DNA of 64,000 bases from the NCBI GenBank assembly GCA_016720145.1, contig JADJXV010000001.1, forward strand, positions 62,001 through 126,000. Reading direction: 5' to 3'. This document shows, in pieces, positions 25,833 to 34,849 of this stretch. This DNA is from Ignavibacteria bacterium. GTDB lineage: Bacteria > Bacteroidota > Ignavibacteria > Kapaibacteriales > UBA961. The notes beneath the pieces were generated by a model that saw only the letters and a list, made by a program, of their open reading frames with translations, was not told the origin of the DNA and did no database searches. Position numbers and translations under genes: made by a program. How positions within the stretch are numbered: position 1 is the stretch's first letter; every line of letters begins with the position of its first letter.

Positions 25833-28349
25833 ATGGCGAAGAAAATTACTCCTGAAACTGGTCCATTACCCCCAATATCCCTACCTGAGCTTACTCCAAA
25901 ACAAATGCGATGGCGCTGTCCTGAAGAATTATTTTCCTTTGAAACTACCCAAGAACTCACTCCAATTAAAGGAATTGTCGGTCAGGAGCGCGCAATCGAA
26001 GCGATACGTCTTGGCGCGAAATTATATTCTCATGGATATAATACTTTCGTGTCAGGAGTATCAGGCACGGGTAGGCTTTCTACCGTTAAGAAAATTCTCG
26101 ATGAGGTGGCTACATCGACGCCTGTGTTGTTTGATTTTTGTTATGTACAGAATTTCTCAAATACTGACAATCCTAAACTTCTGCGGTTTCCGGCAGGGCA
26201 GGGAAAGATGTTTTCGAAGGCAATGGATGAGGCGATTAGTTTTTTGAGGCGTCGTATTCCACAGCTTTTCGAAGAAGAAGGTTTCCAGCAAAAGCGTCTC
26301 TCGCTCATCGACTCTTATCAACAAAAGGAGCAGGATTTAATTACTGAATTTAATGTTAGAATTAGTCCGAGTGGGTTTGTACTTGGTAGAATTGAAACCG
26401 ATGAAGGTATTCCGCAAACAGAAGTATTCCCAATCATTAACGGCAAGCCCGTACCAATTTCAGAAATTGATACGCTTGTAAAAGCTAAAAAAATCAGTGC
26501 TAAAAAAGCAGATGAATTACGAGAAAAATATGATACTCTCCATGATGAATTGTACTCGCTTGCGCGCCTTGGCGTGAAGCTCATGCAGAAATTCAGAAAT
26601 GGTTTGGTGGATTTTGATACGACGTCTGCTTCGCTCATTACCAAGACTGTCTTTGATGAGATCCGCAATGATTTTCCGGATACAAAGGTCAATGGATATT
26701 TACGGGATGTCGAGAAAGACTTACTGGCAAATTTAGAAATATTTGAGCCCTCACTTGGTAAACTGCCCTCGGAAGCCACTGAAATTAAAGTAGATGAGAA
26801 TATCAAGGAAAAATTTGCTGCCTATTCGGTGAATGTCATTTTGGATAACTCACAAAGTAAAGGAGCTCCGGTAATAGTGGAAACCTTGCCGACTTTTGTC
26901 AATTTACTTGGTACAATTGAGAAAAAATATGATGCAAATGGTTTCTGGAAGACAGATTTTACCAAAATCAAATCGGGTTCCTTACTCCGAGCCGATCAAG
27001 GATATTTGGTAGTCAATGCATTAGATCTATTGCGCGAAGAAGGAGCATGGCAAATTCTCAAGAAAGCGTTGCTTTACGGAAAGCTGGAAATACAATCGGT
27101 CGATTCGTATTTCACTATATCGCAGACGTTGCTCAAGCCGGAGCCGATCGAACTCAACGTCAAAGTCGTCATGATCGGCGATGAAGACCTTTATCGTGCG
27201 TTGTATTTTTCAGAAGAAGATTTCAAGAAAATATTTAAGGTCAATGCTGAGTTTGATTATGAAATTGACCGATCCGAACACATGATACAGTACTATGCGC
27301 ATTTCATTCACAAGGTCTGTGACAGTGAAAATTTACTCCATGCAGACCGTAGCGGTGTGGCAGCAATTGTAGAGTGGGGAGTGGCGCATACAGAGACTCA
27401 GAATAAACTTACGTTACAATTCAGTGATGTAGCTGATTTGTTGCGCGAATCATCATATCATGCACAGCTTGAAGCGATCCCTTTTGTCAACCGCAAAAGT
27501 GTCAATCATGCCCTGCGCGCCCGAAGGCGGCGTAATGAAATGCTCGATGTGAAAATTAAGCATCAAATTGTCCAAGAGACACTCATGATAGACACTACGG
27601 GAGAAAGAGTGGGGCAAATAAACGGGCTAACTGTCTATAGTACAGGGCTTATTTCATTCGGCAAGCCGGCAAGAATTACAGCGACTGTCGGCGCGGGGGA
27701 GTCAAATATTATAAATATCGAACGTGAAGTAGAGCTCAGCGGGAGTACACATGACAAAGGAGTATTGATTTTAGAAGGTTTTATGCGGGAAAGATTTGCA
27801 CAGCTCAGGCCGCTGACTCTTTCTGCGTCGATTGCATTCGAACAAAGTTATGGAGGAATTGACGGTGATTCTGCCACGGCTGCCGAGATTATAGTATTAC
27901 TTTCTGCTTTGTCTAATCTACCTATTAAACAATCACTTGCGATTACAGGTTCGGTGAACCAAAAAGGAGATATTCAGCCAATTGGAGGAGTGAACGAAAA
28001 AATTCAAGGGTTCTTTGAGATATGTTCGATACGCGGACTTCAGGAAGATCAGGGAATTATAATTCCTCTACAAAACGTGCAGGACTTGATGTTGTCTGAG
28101 GAAGTAATTCGAGCAGTGAAAGACAAGCGATTTCATATTTATCCTGTGTCAACTATCGAGCAGGCCGCTGAAAGAATGATGGGGTTTCCGGCCGGAAATA
28201 TGATGAAAAACTATACGTATCCAGATTCTACTATATATGGGTTAGTAGATAAGCGCCTTGCAAAGTTGCATGACGCATCCGACATTGACGATAGAGAACA
28301 TACCAAGAGGGTAGTGGCACGGAATAAATCCAAAAAACACGACGAGTAA
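25833..28349 (+). CDS. Lon-like ATP-dependent protease (AAA_32/S16 type)
   Basis: This is an 838-residue protein. The N-terminal region PPISLPELTPKQMRWRCPEELFSF is typical of the Lon-like AAA_32 family. A divergent P-loop (GVSGTGRLST, residues 75-84) replaces the canonical GxxGxGK[ST]. The C-terminal S16 protease domain has Ser680 (GDSAT) and Lys723 (GGVNEK), the Ser-Lys dyad. Start choice is uncertain: ATG 25833 fits the family, while ATG 25785 would add 16 residues; neither has a good ribosome site. It is divergent from the VWA gene. Likely role: cytosolic protein turnover. Confidence 0.85.
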   Translation: MAKKITPETGPLPPISLPELTPKQMRWRCPEELFSFETTQELTPIKGIVGQERAIEAIRLGAKLYSHGYNTFVSGVSGTGRLSTVKKILDEVATSTPVLFDFCYVQNFSNTDNPKLLRFPAGQGKMFSKAMDEAISFLRRRIPQLFEEEGFQQKRLSLIDSYQQKEQDLITEFNVRISPSGFVLGRIETDEGIPQTEVFPIINGKPVPISEIDTLVKAKKISAKKADELREKYDTLHDELYSLARLGVKLMQKFRNGLVDFDTTSASLITKTVFDEIRNDFPDTKVNGYLRDVEKDLLANLEIFEPSLGKLPSEATEIKVDENIKEKFAAYSVNVILDNSQSKGAPVIVETLPTFVNLLGTIEKKYDANGFWKTDFTKIKSGSLLRADQGYLVVNALDLLREEGAWQILKKALLYGKLEIQSVDSYFTISQTLLKPEPIELNVKVVMIGDEDLYRALYFSEEDFKKIFKVNAEFDYEIDRSEHMIQYYAHFIHKVCDSENLLHADRSGVAAIVEWGVAHTETQNKLTLQFSDVADLLRESSYHAQLEAIPFVNRKSVNHALRARRRRNEMLDVKIKHQIVQETLMIDTTGERVGQINGLTVYSTGLISFGKPARITATVGAGESNIINIEREVELSGSTHDKGVLILEGFMRERFAQLRPLTLSASIAFEQSYGGIDGDSATAAEIIVLLSALSNLPIKQSLAITGSVNQKGDIQPIGGVNEKIQGFFEICSIRGLQEDQGIIIPLQNVQDLMLSEEVIRAVKDKRFHIYPVSTIEQAAERMMGFPAGNMMKNYTYPDSTIYGLVDKRLAKLHDASDIDDREHTKRVVARNKSKKHDE

Positions 28350-28437
28350 AGACTCAACTATTACCGGAAAAAGTGGTATTTTGCCGCTTAAAATCAAGCG
28401 AATTGTACGATTACAAATTAACATATTGGAACACTGA

Positions 28438-29004
28438 GTGGATATATATTTAGTACGTCACACTTCCCTAAATGCCGATAAAGCAGTATGTTACGGACAG
28501 TCCGAAGTACACCTCGCATCTACTTTTTTACAAGAGGCAAGTGATACGGTAAAGCTAATACCGGATCGCCACAATGCAGTATTTGTAGCATCGCCTCTCC
28601 GCCGTTGTGTCCAGCTTGCAGAATACCTGAGTCGCCGCCCTCCCATGACTGATAAACGTATCCTAGATCTCAATTTTGGTGACTGGGAACTCAAGCGTTG
28701 GGAAGATATTGACCAAATCGCCCTCGATGAATGGACGCGAAACGCAGTCAATTCAAGCTGCCCTAATGGTGAATCCTACAAAGACCTTTTTAACCGTAGT
28801 GTTGAATTTTTCGATGACTTGACCTCCAAAAACCAAAAATCTGCCGTAATTGTCACCCATGCAAGCGTTATTCGGTGCATGCTTATGTATGTCCTTTCTA
28901 TACCTTTCGAGCGTTCGTTTGATATGAGAATCGCGTATGGAAGTGTGAGCAAAATCAAAATCGAAGATAGTACAGTGAGTATAGACTTTATCAATAGAAT
29001 CTAA
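28438..29004 (+). CDS. Histidine phosphatase, alpha-ribazole phosphatase-like
   Basis: This is a 188-residue protein with the phosphoglycerate-mutase-type active site (LVRHT, Arg7-His8), followed by CYGQSEVHL. The CYGQ-like segment is typical of CobC-type alpha-ribazole-5'-phosphate phosphatases in cobamide nucleotide-loop assembly. A second catalytic His is in VTHASVIR. The start is GTG. No other cobamide gene is in the window, so a more general phosphatase role cannot be excluded. RodA follows 15 nt later. Confidence 0.75.
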   Translation: MDIYLVRHTSLNADKAVCYGQSEVHLASTFLQEASDTVKLIPDRHNAVFVASPLRRCVQLAEYLSRRPPMTDKRILDLNFGDWELKRWEDIDQIALDEWTRNAVNSSCPNGESYKDLFNRSVEFFDDLTSKNQKSAVIVTHASVIRCMLMYVLSIPFERSFDMRIAYGSVSKIKIEDSTVSIDFINRI

Positions 29005-29019
29005 GTAAACACATAAACA

Positions 29020-30288
29020 ATGCAACATATTGCTTTCGACGACACAGTAGAATATTCATCTCATAAAAGACCAATGATGGAGCTGTTTGATTGGTCAGTC
29101 TTTTTAGTTGCTATCATGTTGGTAGCTATTGGGTTAATTTCGATCTACAGCGCTACGTTTGACATCAAAATGAGCGTGTATTTCACCAAACAACTACAAT
29201 ATGCGGCTGTAGGAATGACCGTGATGTTCGCCCTTGCATTCATGCCTGAGCGTTGGCTTTCGATTACTGCATTCGGTTCGTATGGCTTGTCGATAGTCTT
29301 ATTGATTGCTGTAATTTTAATCGGCAAGACAGTCTATGGCTCGAAAAGCTGGCTCTATTTAGGTCCTGTTGGTTTCCAACCATCCGAACTCGCCAAGATA
29401 GGTACACTGCTTGCACTCGCTGAATTTATCTCGCGTAAAGGAGTTGACTTACGGACAATTCGTGATATGACAACTACTATAGCAATTGTAGCGTTACCGG
29501 TAGCTTTAATTATGTTAGAACCTGATTTTGGTTCTGCTTCTGTCTTTGTCGCCATGCTCTTTGGCGTAATGCTGTGGGCAGGTGTCGATTTATTCCTCCT
29601 TTTTGTCGTCGTCTCTGCACCTCTCATCGTCGTTTCTGCCTTTGTCGGTAAAGTTTGGTTCTATTCTATTGCGTCTATTTGCACTCTCGGCGCAATTTTT
29701 TTTAAAAGGGGAGTAGTAGCTACCGCACTTTCGATTGTTCTATTTATTGGAGTTGGATTCTCGTCAAGTTATGTCTATGGAGTTTTAAAACCACATCAAA
29801 AAGATCGAATATTGTCATTTCTTGACCCGGAAACAGATCCTCGAGGTAAAGGATATAATGTGATTCAATCAGTCATGGCAGTCGGTAGCGGAGGATTGAC
29901 CGGTAAAGGATTTCTTCATGGCACACAGACGCAGCTTCGGTATATCCCCAAACAATGGACTGATTTCATTTTTTGTGTACCAACAGAAGAATTTGGATTC
30001 GTCGGTGGAGTGATGGTGATCGGATTACTTGGAATACTTATCTTTCGTGCGATTGCAATTGCATCGATTGCTCATAATAAGTTCTCTGCGGTAATGTGTA
30101 TAGGTGTGGCGTCATTACTTCTTTTCCATACATTAGTTAATATTGGAATGGCAATCGGATTATTCCCGGTGATGGGAATTCCTCTTCCATTTTTAAGTGC
30201 GGGAGGGTCGTCGTTGGTGGTGAATTTCGCATCAGTTGGTTTACTTCTCAATGCATATCGCCTGCGGCAGGCTAAGCAAAGGACATAA
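29020..30288 (+). CDS. rodA: Rod shape-determining protein RodA (SEDS glycosyltransferase)
   Basis: This is a 422-residue multi-pass membrane protein. Hallmarks of the SEDS family are visible: FQPSELAKI, the DPRGKGYNVIQS loop, GLTGKGFLHGTQ, and PTEEFGFVGG, then GIPLPFLSAGGSS. RodA is the peptidoglycan polymerase of the elongasome and acts with a class B penicillin-binding protein, usually encoded beside it; here the neighbour is an alpha-ribazole phosphatase-like gene and no PBP2 is in view. The start ATG at 29020 lies 15 nt after the previous stop, so co-transcription is likely. Confidence 0.95.
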   Translation: MQHIAFDDTVEYSSHKRPMMELFDWSVFLVAIMLVAIGLISIYSATFDIKMSVYFTKQLQYAAVGMTVMFALAFMPERWLSITAFGSYGLSIVLLIAVILIGKTVYGSKSWLYLGPVGFQPSELAKIGTLLALAEFISRKGVDLRTIRDMTTTIAIVALPVALIMLEPDFGSASVFVAMLFGVMLWAGVDLFLLFVVVSAPLIVVSAFVGKVWFYSIASICTLGAIFFKRGVVATALSIVLFIGVGFSSSYVYGVLKPHQKDRILSFLDPETDPRGKGYNVIQSVMAVGSGGLTGKGFLHGTQTQLRYIPKQWTDFIFCVPTEEFGFVGGVMVIGLLGILIFRAIAIASIAHNKFSAVMCIGVASLLLFHTLVNIGMAIGLFPVMGIPLPFLSAGGSSLVVNFASVGLLLNAYRLRQAKQRT

Positions 30289-30323
30289 AAAAAGCCCGAG
30301 ATTAATCTAATAACTTCGGGCTT
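30284..30323 (-). terminator. Intrinsic terminator for the minus-strand biotinyl carrier gene
   Basis: An 8-bp GC-rich stem (AAGCCCGA with TCGGGCTT) read on the minus strand is followed by seven T residues. On the plus strand the U-tract is on the wrong side, so it is not a strong RodA terminator. It overlaps the end of rodA. Confidence 0.75.
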
Positions 30324-30367
30324 GAGCGTCTTGGCGCGACTCTCAGGGGAGAGATTGCCGCTCAACT
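30321..30367 (-). other. Structured segment in the 3' UTR of the biotinyl carrier gene
   Basis: A 7-bp outer stem (TTGAGCG with CGCTCAA, 30322-30368 region) encloses a CTCTC-AGGG-GAGAG hairpin. It lies between the stop of the carrier gene and its terminator. It may be part of the terminator region or a small structured RNA; no known family was recognised. Confidence 0.3.
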
Positions 30368-30426
30368 CTTCACAAAAATACAATTTTTCCTGAGACTACC
30401 ACTACGTTTTTTTAAGCGTTCAAAAA

Positions 30427-30972
30427 TTATTTTTCAATCTCAGGTTCGATCACACACAACACTGAATTTTTATCAACGATACCCCCTGACTGAACGGCAA
30501 TACTCGTAAGTATTCCACTCACCGGGGATTTTATTGAATTCTCCATTTTCATGGCTTCCAGGACGAAAAGCTGTTCACCTTTTTTGACTTTTTGTCCGAC
30601 CTGCACACCCACTACTTTGATAAGACCAGGCATAGGTGCAGGAATTTTAGTCGCAATGGATTTGCCGCTTAACCCTGATAATAATATCTTGTTTAGTTGA
30701 TTTTCTTTGTCATTCAATACGTCCATTGGATAGGAGTATCCGCTGTAGGAAACGATAGGATTACCTCGGGAATCGAGCTTGACAATCATCGTACGCGATA
30801 TATTGTCCTCACCGGTGACCGTCACAACAAACGGGTATTCTTGTTCAACAGTACACGTATATTTCATCCCATTTGCCATGACAAAATCTTCGCAAATTTC
30901 GACCGACATGGGAGCTTTACTATCTAAGAAATCCCCGGTAATATGATACGTAGCGTTCATTTTGACTTGCAT
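30427..30972 (-). CDS. Biotinyl/lipoyl carrier protein of a carboxylase or decarboxylase
   Basis: This is a 181-residue protein. The last 75 residues are a biotin carboxyl carrier domain: PAPMPGLI, GQKVKKGEQLFVLEAMKME with Lys142 as the biotinylation site, and a closing GGIVDKNSVLCVIE. The N-terminal half is not a typical AccB N-terminus and resembles the linker found in acyl-CoA carboxylase or oxaloacetate decarboxylase subunits. No partner carboxyltransferase or biotin carboxylase gene is in the window. An intrinsic terminator follows at 30284-30323. Confidence 0.85.
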   Translation of the reverse strand: MQVKMNATYHITGDFLDSKAPMSVEICEDFVMANGMKYTCTVEQEYPFVVTVTGEDNISRTMIVKLDSRGNPIVSYSGYSYPMDVLNDKENQLNKILLSGLSGKSIATKIPAPMPGLIKVVGVQVGQKVKKGEQLFVLEAMKMENSIKSPVSGILTSIAVQSGGIVDKNSVLCVIEPEIEK

Positions 30973-31059
30973 TTAAAGAGAGAATTATAAAATTGTTTAC
31001 ATTGAATAGAATTCGTACTGTGTATTAATAGTAATCTATCAACGAACCTCGTACTTACC

Positions 31060-31404
31060 ATGAAAATAACCGAAACCGCGCAAAAAAAACATCGTGATTT
31101 TGATGAACGTGTCATCGACCTCGTATCGCAAATTCCTTATGGAAGAGTTACCACCTACGGGCATATAGCAGCAGCTCTTGGCGCGAGGAAATCATCTCGG
31201 ATGGTTGGCTATGCGCTTAATAATGTCAAGAACCGAGATTATATACCCTGTCACCGTGTCATCAATCGTAATGGAGAGCTCTCCGGCAAGCTCCATTTTG
31301 CTACACCAACGCTCATGCGCGAAATGCTCGAAGCGGAAAATATTGAATTCACAGGCGATGCAGTAAACCTTGCTAAGCATTTATGGATTCCGGAGATACA
31401 ATAA
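31060..31404 (+). CDS. MGMT-family DNA alkyltransferase domain protein
   Basis: This is a 114-residue protein made only of the C-terminal methyltransferase domain of the Ada/MGMT family. The active-site motif IPCHRV has its cysteine (Cys64), so it can in principle accept an alkyl group. PYGRVTTYGHIAAALG forms the DNA-binding helix-turn-helix. Proteins of this short length are often alkyltransferase-like (ATL) proteins, but those replace the cysteine with tryptophan, which is not the case here. It is divergent from the carrier gene with 87 bp between. Role: repair or signalling of O6-alkylguanine. Confidence 0.8.
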   Translation: MKITETAQKKHRDFDERVIDLVSQIPYGRVTTYGHIAAALGARKSSRMVGYALNNVKNRDYIPCHRVINRNGELSGKLHFATPTLMREMLEAENIEFTGDAVNLAKHLWIPEIQ

Positions 31405-31479
31405 TTTATTTGAGAAATTTTGTACCCGTTCTTCAATCTCACTCCATACGTCTGTGGTCAAACTTGACGTTCAAAAAAA

Positions 31480-33942
31480 TTACCGTACGATTACTACATT
31501 TTGAGAATTGTACTGTGTACCTGCGAACACTGAACATCGATAAATTCCTGCTGCAAGTCCGGATACATCAATTGCAATTGATGGCAAATCTGTACTATGG
31601 AATGGAATGTCGGCGACTATATTTCCAAGTAGATTATGGAAAATTACCCTACCATCATTTTGAGCTGTCACATTGATTTGCAGAATTCCTGTTGCACATG
31701 GATTAGGAATTACCATAAATTCATTTGCTGCAATATCGGTGTTTTCAACGCTCACCGAGCTTGACGTCGTAAAATTCCACGTATCTGACCATAAGCCCCA
31801 CAGTCCACCGATTTTCGCTCTTGAACGCCAGAAATATTTAGTACTTACATCTAAATTGCTGATTGGCTTGAGCACGACAACCAAGAGTGAATCCTCACGA
31901 TTGATTACCGAAAAATCTTCGACTGTCGAGAGCTGATAATGATATAATTCTGCGCCTGTCACTGTGCGCCATATCAAATTAGTTGACACCGGGATGTTCA
32001 TTGATTCATTGGTAGGGGAGGAAAGCGACACTTTACCGGGTATTTCTACTTCGGTTGTAAATCTCCATACTACCGACCAATTACTCCAATGAGTACCATC
32101 ACTGGCAGCAATTCTCCAATAATACTCAGTGGAATTTGCGAGAGTACTGACGACAGATGATGTACCGGTAAGTGTCGAATCATCAATAAGTAAAGTGGTA
32201 AATATCGGGGAAGTACTTACTTGAATTCTATAGAGGTTAGCGCTCAGAGACGGATTCCACGAAAATGCAATTGATGTTGAAATTTTTGATGCTTTGTCCG
32301 GTGGACTGAGCAGCTCCGGTGCTATAAGTACTATCTGCGCCTTAAAATTTATTTCGTTGGTTGAAATATCCTTGACTATGATATCTGTCTTTTCAGGGAG
32401 GAAATTATAGCCGGCTTTTGTGGGTGTGACTGTGTAAGACCCGTTTGGTACGTCCTCGATTATGTAGATCCCATTTGTACCGGTGATACTGGTTCTGAGT
32501 CCATCACTGACAGTTACACCTGAGAGTGGTTGGTCATTTAATGTAATATATCCCAGGATTGTATATTTGGGAATACTATATCTTCCAACAAATACATCCA
32601 GCCCACCGATACTTGATATATCCTGAATGGTACCACTTGGAAAGGACGATGCATCTCGGAAACCGCCGACGACAAAGACGTCACCCTTCGAATCAGAAAC
32701 TATTGCGTTGCCATTGTCGTTGAGCGTGCCACCGGCTCTTCGTGCCCATTGCAATCTACCGGAATAATTGAGGCATGCTATAATCACATCGCTCTTACCT
32801 GTACTGATCAAGTCAGTCACATTACTGAGTCCGAAATCTGTCTTGTCATAAAAATTTCCAATAACATAGACATTTCCGCTTTTGTCGAGTGCTACTCCTT
32901 TGCCCATGTCTGACTCTGTATTTCCGATCTTTACAGCTCCTTCGGAAAAACCATCTATCGTGTATTTTGCGAGAAACATCCCACCAAGCTTGAGAGATAC
33001 ATCCGTACTGAATGATGCGGTACCGGTATAAAATCCGGTCATAAATATCGTCCCGGTATCATCGACGGCAATTGCATTGGGTTCATCATCGGATGAACCT
33101 CCGGCTTTTTTAGACCATTGCGGCATACCGTCGAGGTTGTATTGCACGACAAAACAATCATAATTTCCTGTACTGGTGAGGTCAATCGCCGTGCCACCGG
33201 GAAACTTCGCCGTTCCCCAGAAAAACCCGGCTACATCGACGAATCCATTTTTATCAAAGCATATTCCATGTGCTTCATCTAAAGATGTACCACCGGCTCT
33301 TTTTGCCCATAATGCAGTACCGGTCGTGGAATATTTTACTAAAAACATATCACTTCCTCCATCAGAAGTAATAGAAAATGATGACGGTCCGGGAAAGGTG
33401 ATTTTATCGCTAAAAGCTCCTGTTACATAATAATTACCTTGATTGTCCACGGTAATTCCACGTCCGGCATCATCGTTTGTAGAGCCGATTCGCTTTATCC
33501 ACGTAAGCGTACCATCGGTTGTTAATTTTCCTATAAATGCATCGGTTCCGCCAAGCGATTTGATCGTATCAGCAGCAAAATAAGCGTTGTTCATTATTGA
33601 ACCTGTAAAAACAATCGTTCCGTTTGGTTCGCACGCGATTGAATATCCAAGATCTTCTGCTATTCCACCAAAATTTTTCGCCCATAATGCTGAGCCGTCA
33701 TTCTTGTACTTGATTACAAAAATATCGCTGGCATCATTGCTTTTTAGCTTGGTGTTCCCAAAGGTGATATCATTGGTAAAGGATCCGATTATATATGAGT
33801 TACCCAATGAGTCAAGAACAATTGATTGTCCTGAATCATCACCGGTCGAGCCGGCAGATTTGATCCATTTGGGAGCTACTTGCGAGAATGAAAAGCTAAC
33901 GACCACACTGAGTAGTAAAGGAAGGAGGAATAATTTTTTCAT
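31480..33942 (-). CDS. T9SS surface protein: SBBP propeller, peptidase-regulatory and FnIII domains
   Basis: This is an 820-residue protein. ATG at 33942 is chosen because the signal peptide begins there (LFLLPLLLSVVVSFSFSQ); the longer frame upstream runs into the PaaG-like gene. Residues about 25-470 hold SBBP-type repeats (GDDSGQSIVLDSLGN, DIFVIKYKNDGS). A carboxypeptidase-regulatory-like domain follows (GYITLNDQPLSGVTVSDG), then two fibronectin type III-like domains. The C-terminal sorting domain starts at PNPCATG and ends IYRCSVFAG, NVVIVR. It is the last gene of the long minus-strand run. Confidence 0.8.
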   Translation of the reverse strand: MKKLFLLPLLLSVVVSFSFSQVAPKWIKSAGSTGDDSGQSIVLDSLGNSYIIGSFTNDITFGNTKLKSNDASDIFVIKYKNDGSALWAKNFGGIAEDLGYSIACEPNGTIVFTGSIMNNAYFAADTIKSLGGTDAFIGKLTTDGTLTWIKRIGSTNDDAGRGITVDNQGNYYVTGAFSDKITFPGPSSFSITSDGGSDMFLVKYSTTGTALWAKRAGGTSLDEAHGICFDKNGFVDVAGFFWGTAKFPGGTAIDLTSTGNYDCFVVQYNLDGMPQWSKKAGGSSDDEPNAIAVDDTGTIFMTGFYTGTASFSTDVSLKLGGMFLAKYTIDGFSEGAVKIGNTESDMGKGVALDKSGNVYVIGNFYDKTDFGLSNVTDLISTGKSDVIIACLNYSGRLQWARRAGGTLNDNGNAIVSDSKGDVFVVGGFRDASSFPSGTIQDISSIGGLDVFVGRYSIPKYTILGYITLNDQPLSGVTVSDGLRTSITGTNGIYIIEDVPNGSYTVTPTKAGYNFLPEKTDIIVKDISTNEINFKAQIVLIAPELLSPPDKASKISTSIAFSWNPSLSANLYRIQVSTSPIFTTLLIDDSTLTGTSSVVSTLANSTEYYWRIAASDGTHWSNWSVVWRFTTEVEIPGKVSLSSPTNESMNIPVSTNLIWRTVTGAELYHYQLSTVEDFSVINREDSLLVVVLKPISNLDVSTKYFWRSRAKIGGLWGLWSDTWNFTTSSSVSVENTDIAANEFMVIPNPCATGILQINVTAQNDGRVIFHNLLGNIVADIPFHSTDLPSIAIDVSGLAAGIYRCSVFAGTQYNSQNVVIVR

Positions 33943-34012
33943 AGATATGATAAGAATAAACGTTAAAAAGAAAATGGCATAATGATAGGTAAACAGAATC
34001 AAACAAAGAACC

Positions 34013-34804
34013 TTACATTCCGGTGAACTTAGGACTTCTTTTCTCGATAAATGCACTCACACCTTCTGAATAGTCTGCCGAATCACCTGCACGTTGCTGA
34101 TAAATTACTTCCATTGCAAGCATTTCATCAAGAGTAGCAGTCATACCGTGTTGAAGCATTTTCTTGACAAAACCATAACTTTGGGTTGGACCTTGAGCAT
34201 AGCCGAGCGCAATTGCTTTGAGTGAATCATGAAAAGCTTGAGGATGAAAAACATGGTTGACGAGTCCGAGATTGAGAGCTTCATCTGAACCGATGGGTTT
34301 GTTAAGTGTAGCAAACTCAAATGCTTTAGCATATCCAAGCATTCGTGCATAAAAATAAGTAGCCCCCGAGTCAGGTACAAGTGCAATGCCGATAAATGCT
34401 TCAACAAGTCTCGCTGACGCGCTCATAATTCGCATATCACAGGCAAGAGCGAGTGAAAGACCTGCCCCAGCCGCCACACCATTTATCCCTGCAATGACCG
34501 GCTTGGGGAGTTCACGAATTAAACGGATAATAGGATTATACCTACGTTCTAATGAATCTTGCAAGCTGCGTTTTCCGCCGCCGGTAGGTGCATCTTTTAA
34601 ATCCTGACCGGAGCAAAATGCTCGTCCTGCACCGGTGAGTACTACACAACGGATTTCATTATCTTCGGTAGCATGTTTAAATGCCGCTTGAAGTTCGAGA
34701 GTCAGCTCTTCGTTGCATGCATTAAACACATCAGGTCGATTCATTGTAATGGTAAACACTCCATTATCGAGTGTGGTCAGAAGAGTAGTATAAGATGTAG
34801 TCAT
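34013..34804 (-). CDS. Enoyl-CoA hydratase/isomerase, PaaG-like
   Basis: This is a 263-residue crotonase-fold protein. The CoA-binding motif AFCSGQDL and GVAAGAGLSLALACD are clear. The segment VPDSGATYF has an aspartate where crotonase has a glutamate, as in PaaG (phenylacetyl-CoA ring-epoxide isomerase) and related isomerases. No other phenylacetate catabolism gene is present, so the substrate is uncertain. It lies between an OmpA gene and a T9SS gene in the same direction, with 45 and 70 nt gaps, which is odd for a metabolic gene. Confidence 0.85.
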   Translation of the reverse strand: MTTSYTTLLTTLDNGVFTITMNRPDVFNACNEELTLELQAAFKHATEDNEIRCVVLTGAGRAFCSGQDLKDAPTGGGKRSLQDSLERRYNPIIRLIRELPKPVIAGINGVAAGAGLSLALACDMRIMSASARLVEAFIGIALVPDSGATYFYARMLGYAKAFEFATLNKPIGSDEALNLGLVNHVFHPQAFHDSLKAIALGYAQGPTQSYGFVKKMLQHGMTATLDEMLAMEVIYQQRAGDSADYSEGVSAFIEKRSPKFTGM

Positions 34805-34849
34805 TCAGTGTAATTGTTATGTAAAATTATAATAGTATTCGTCTTAACG

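Noticed and set aside
26318..26806. A 162-residue minus-strand ORF inside the Lon-like gene
   Set aside because: It is antisense to conserved protease sequence and is serine-rich in the way typical of shadow frames.
30284..30323. A terminator for rodA
   Set aside because: The T-run follows the stem only on the minus strand; on the plus strand the A-run precedes it.
31060..31404. An alkyltransferase-like (ATL) protein without transfer activity
   Set aside because: The active-site motif is PCHR with cysteine, not the tryptophan that marks ATL proteins.
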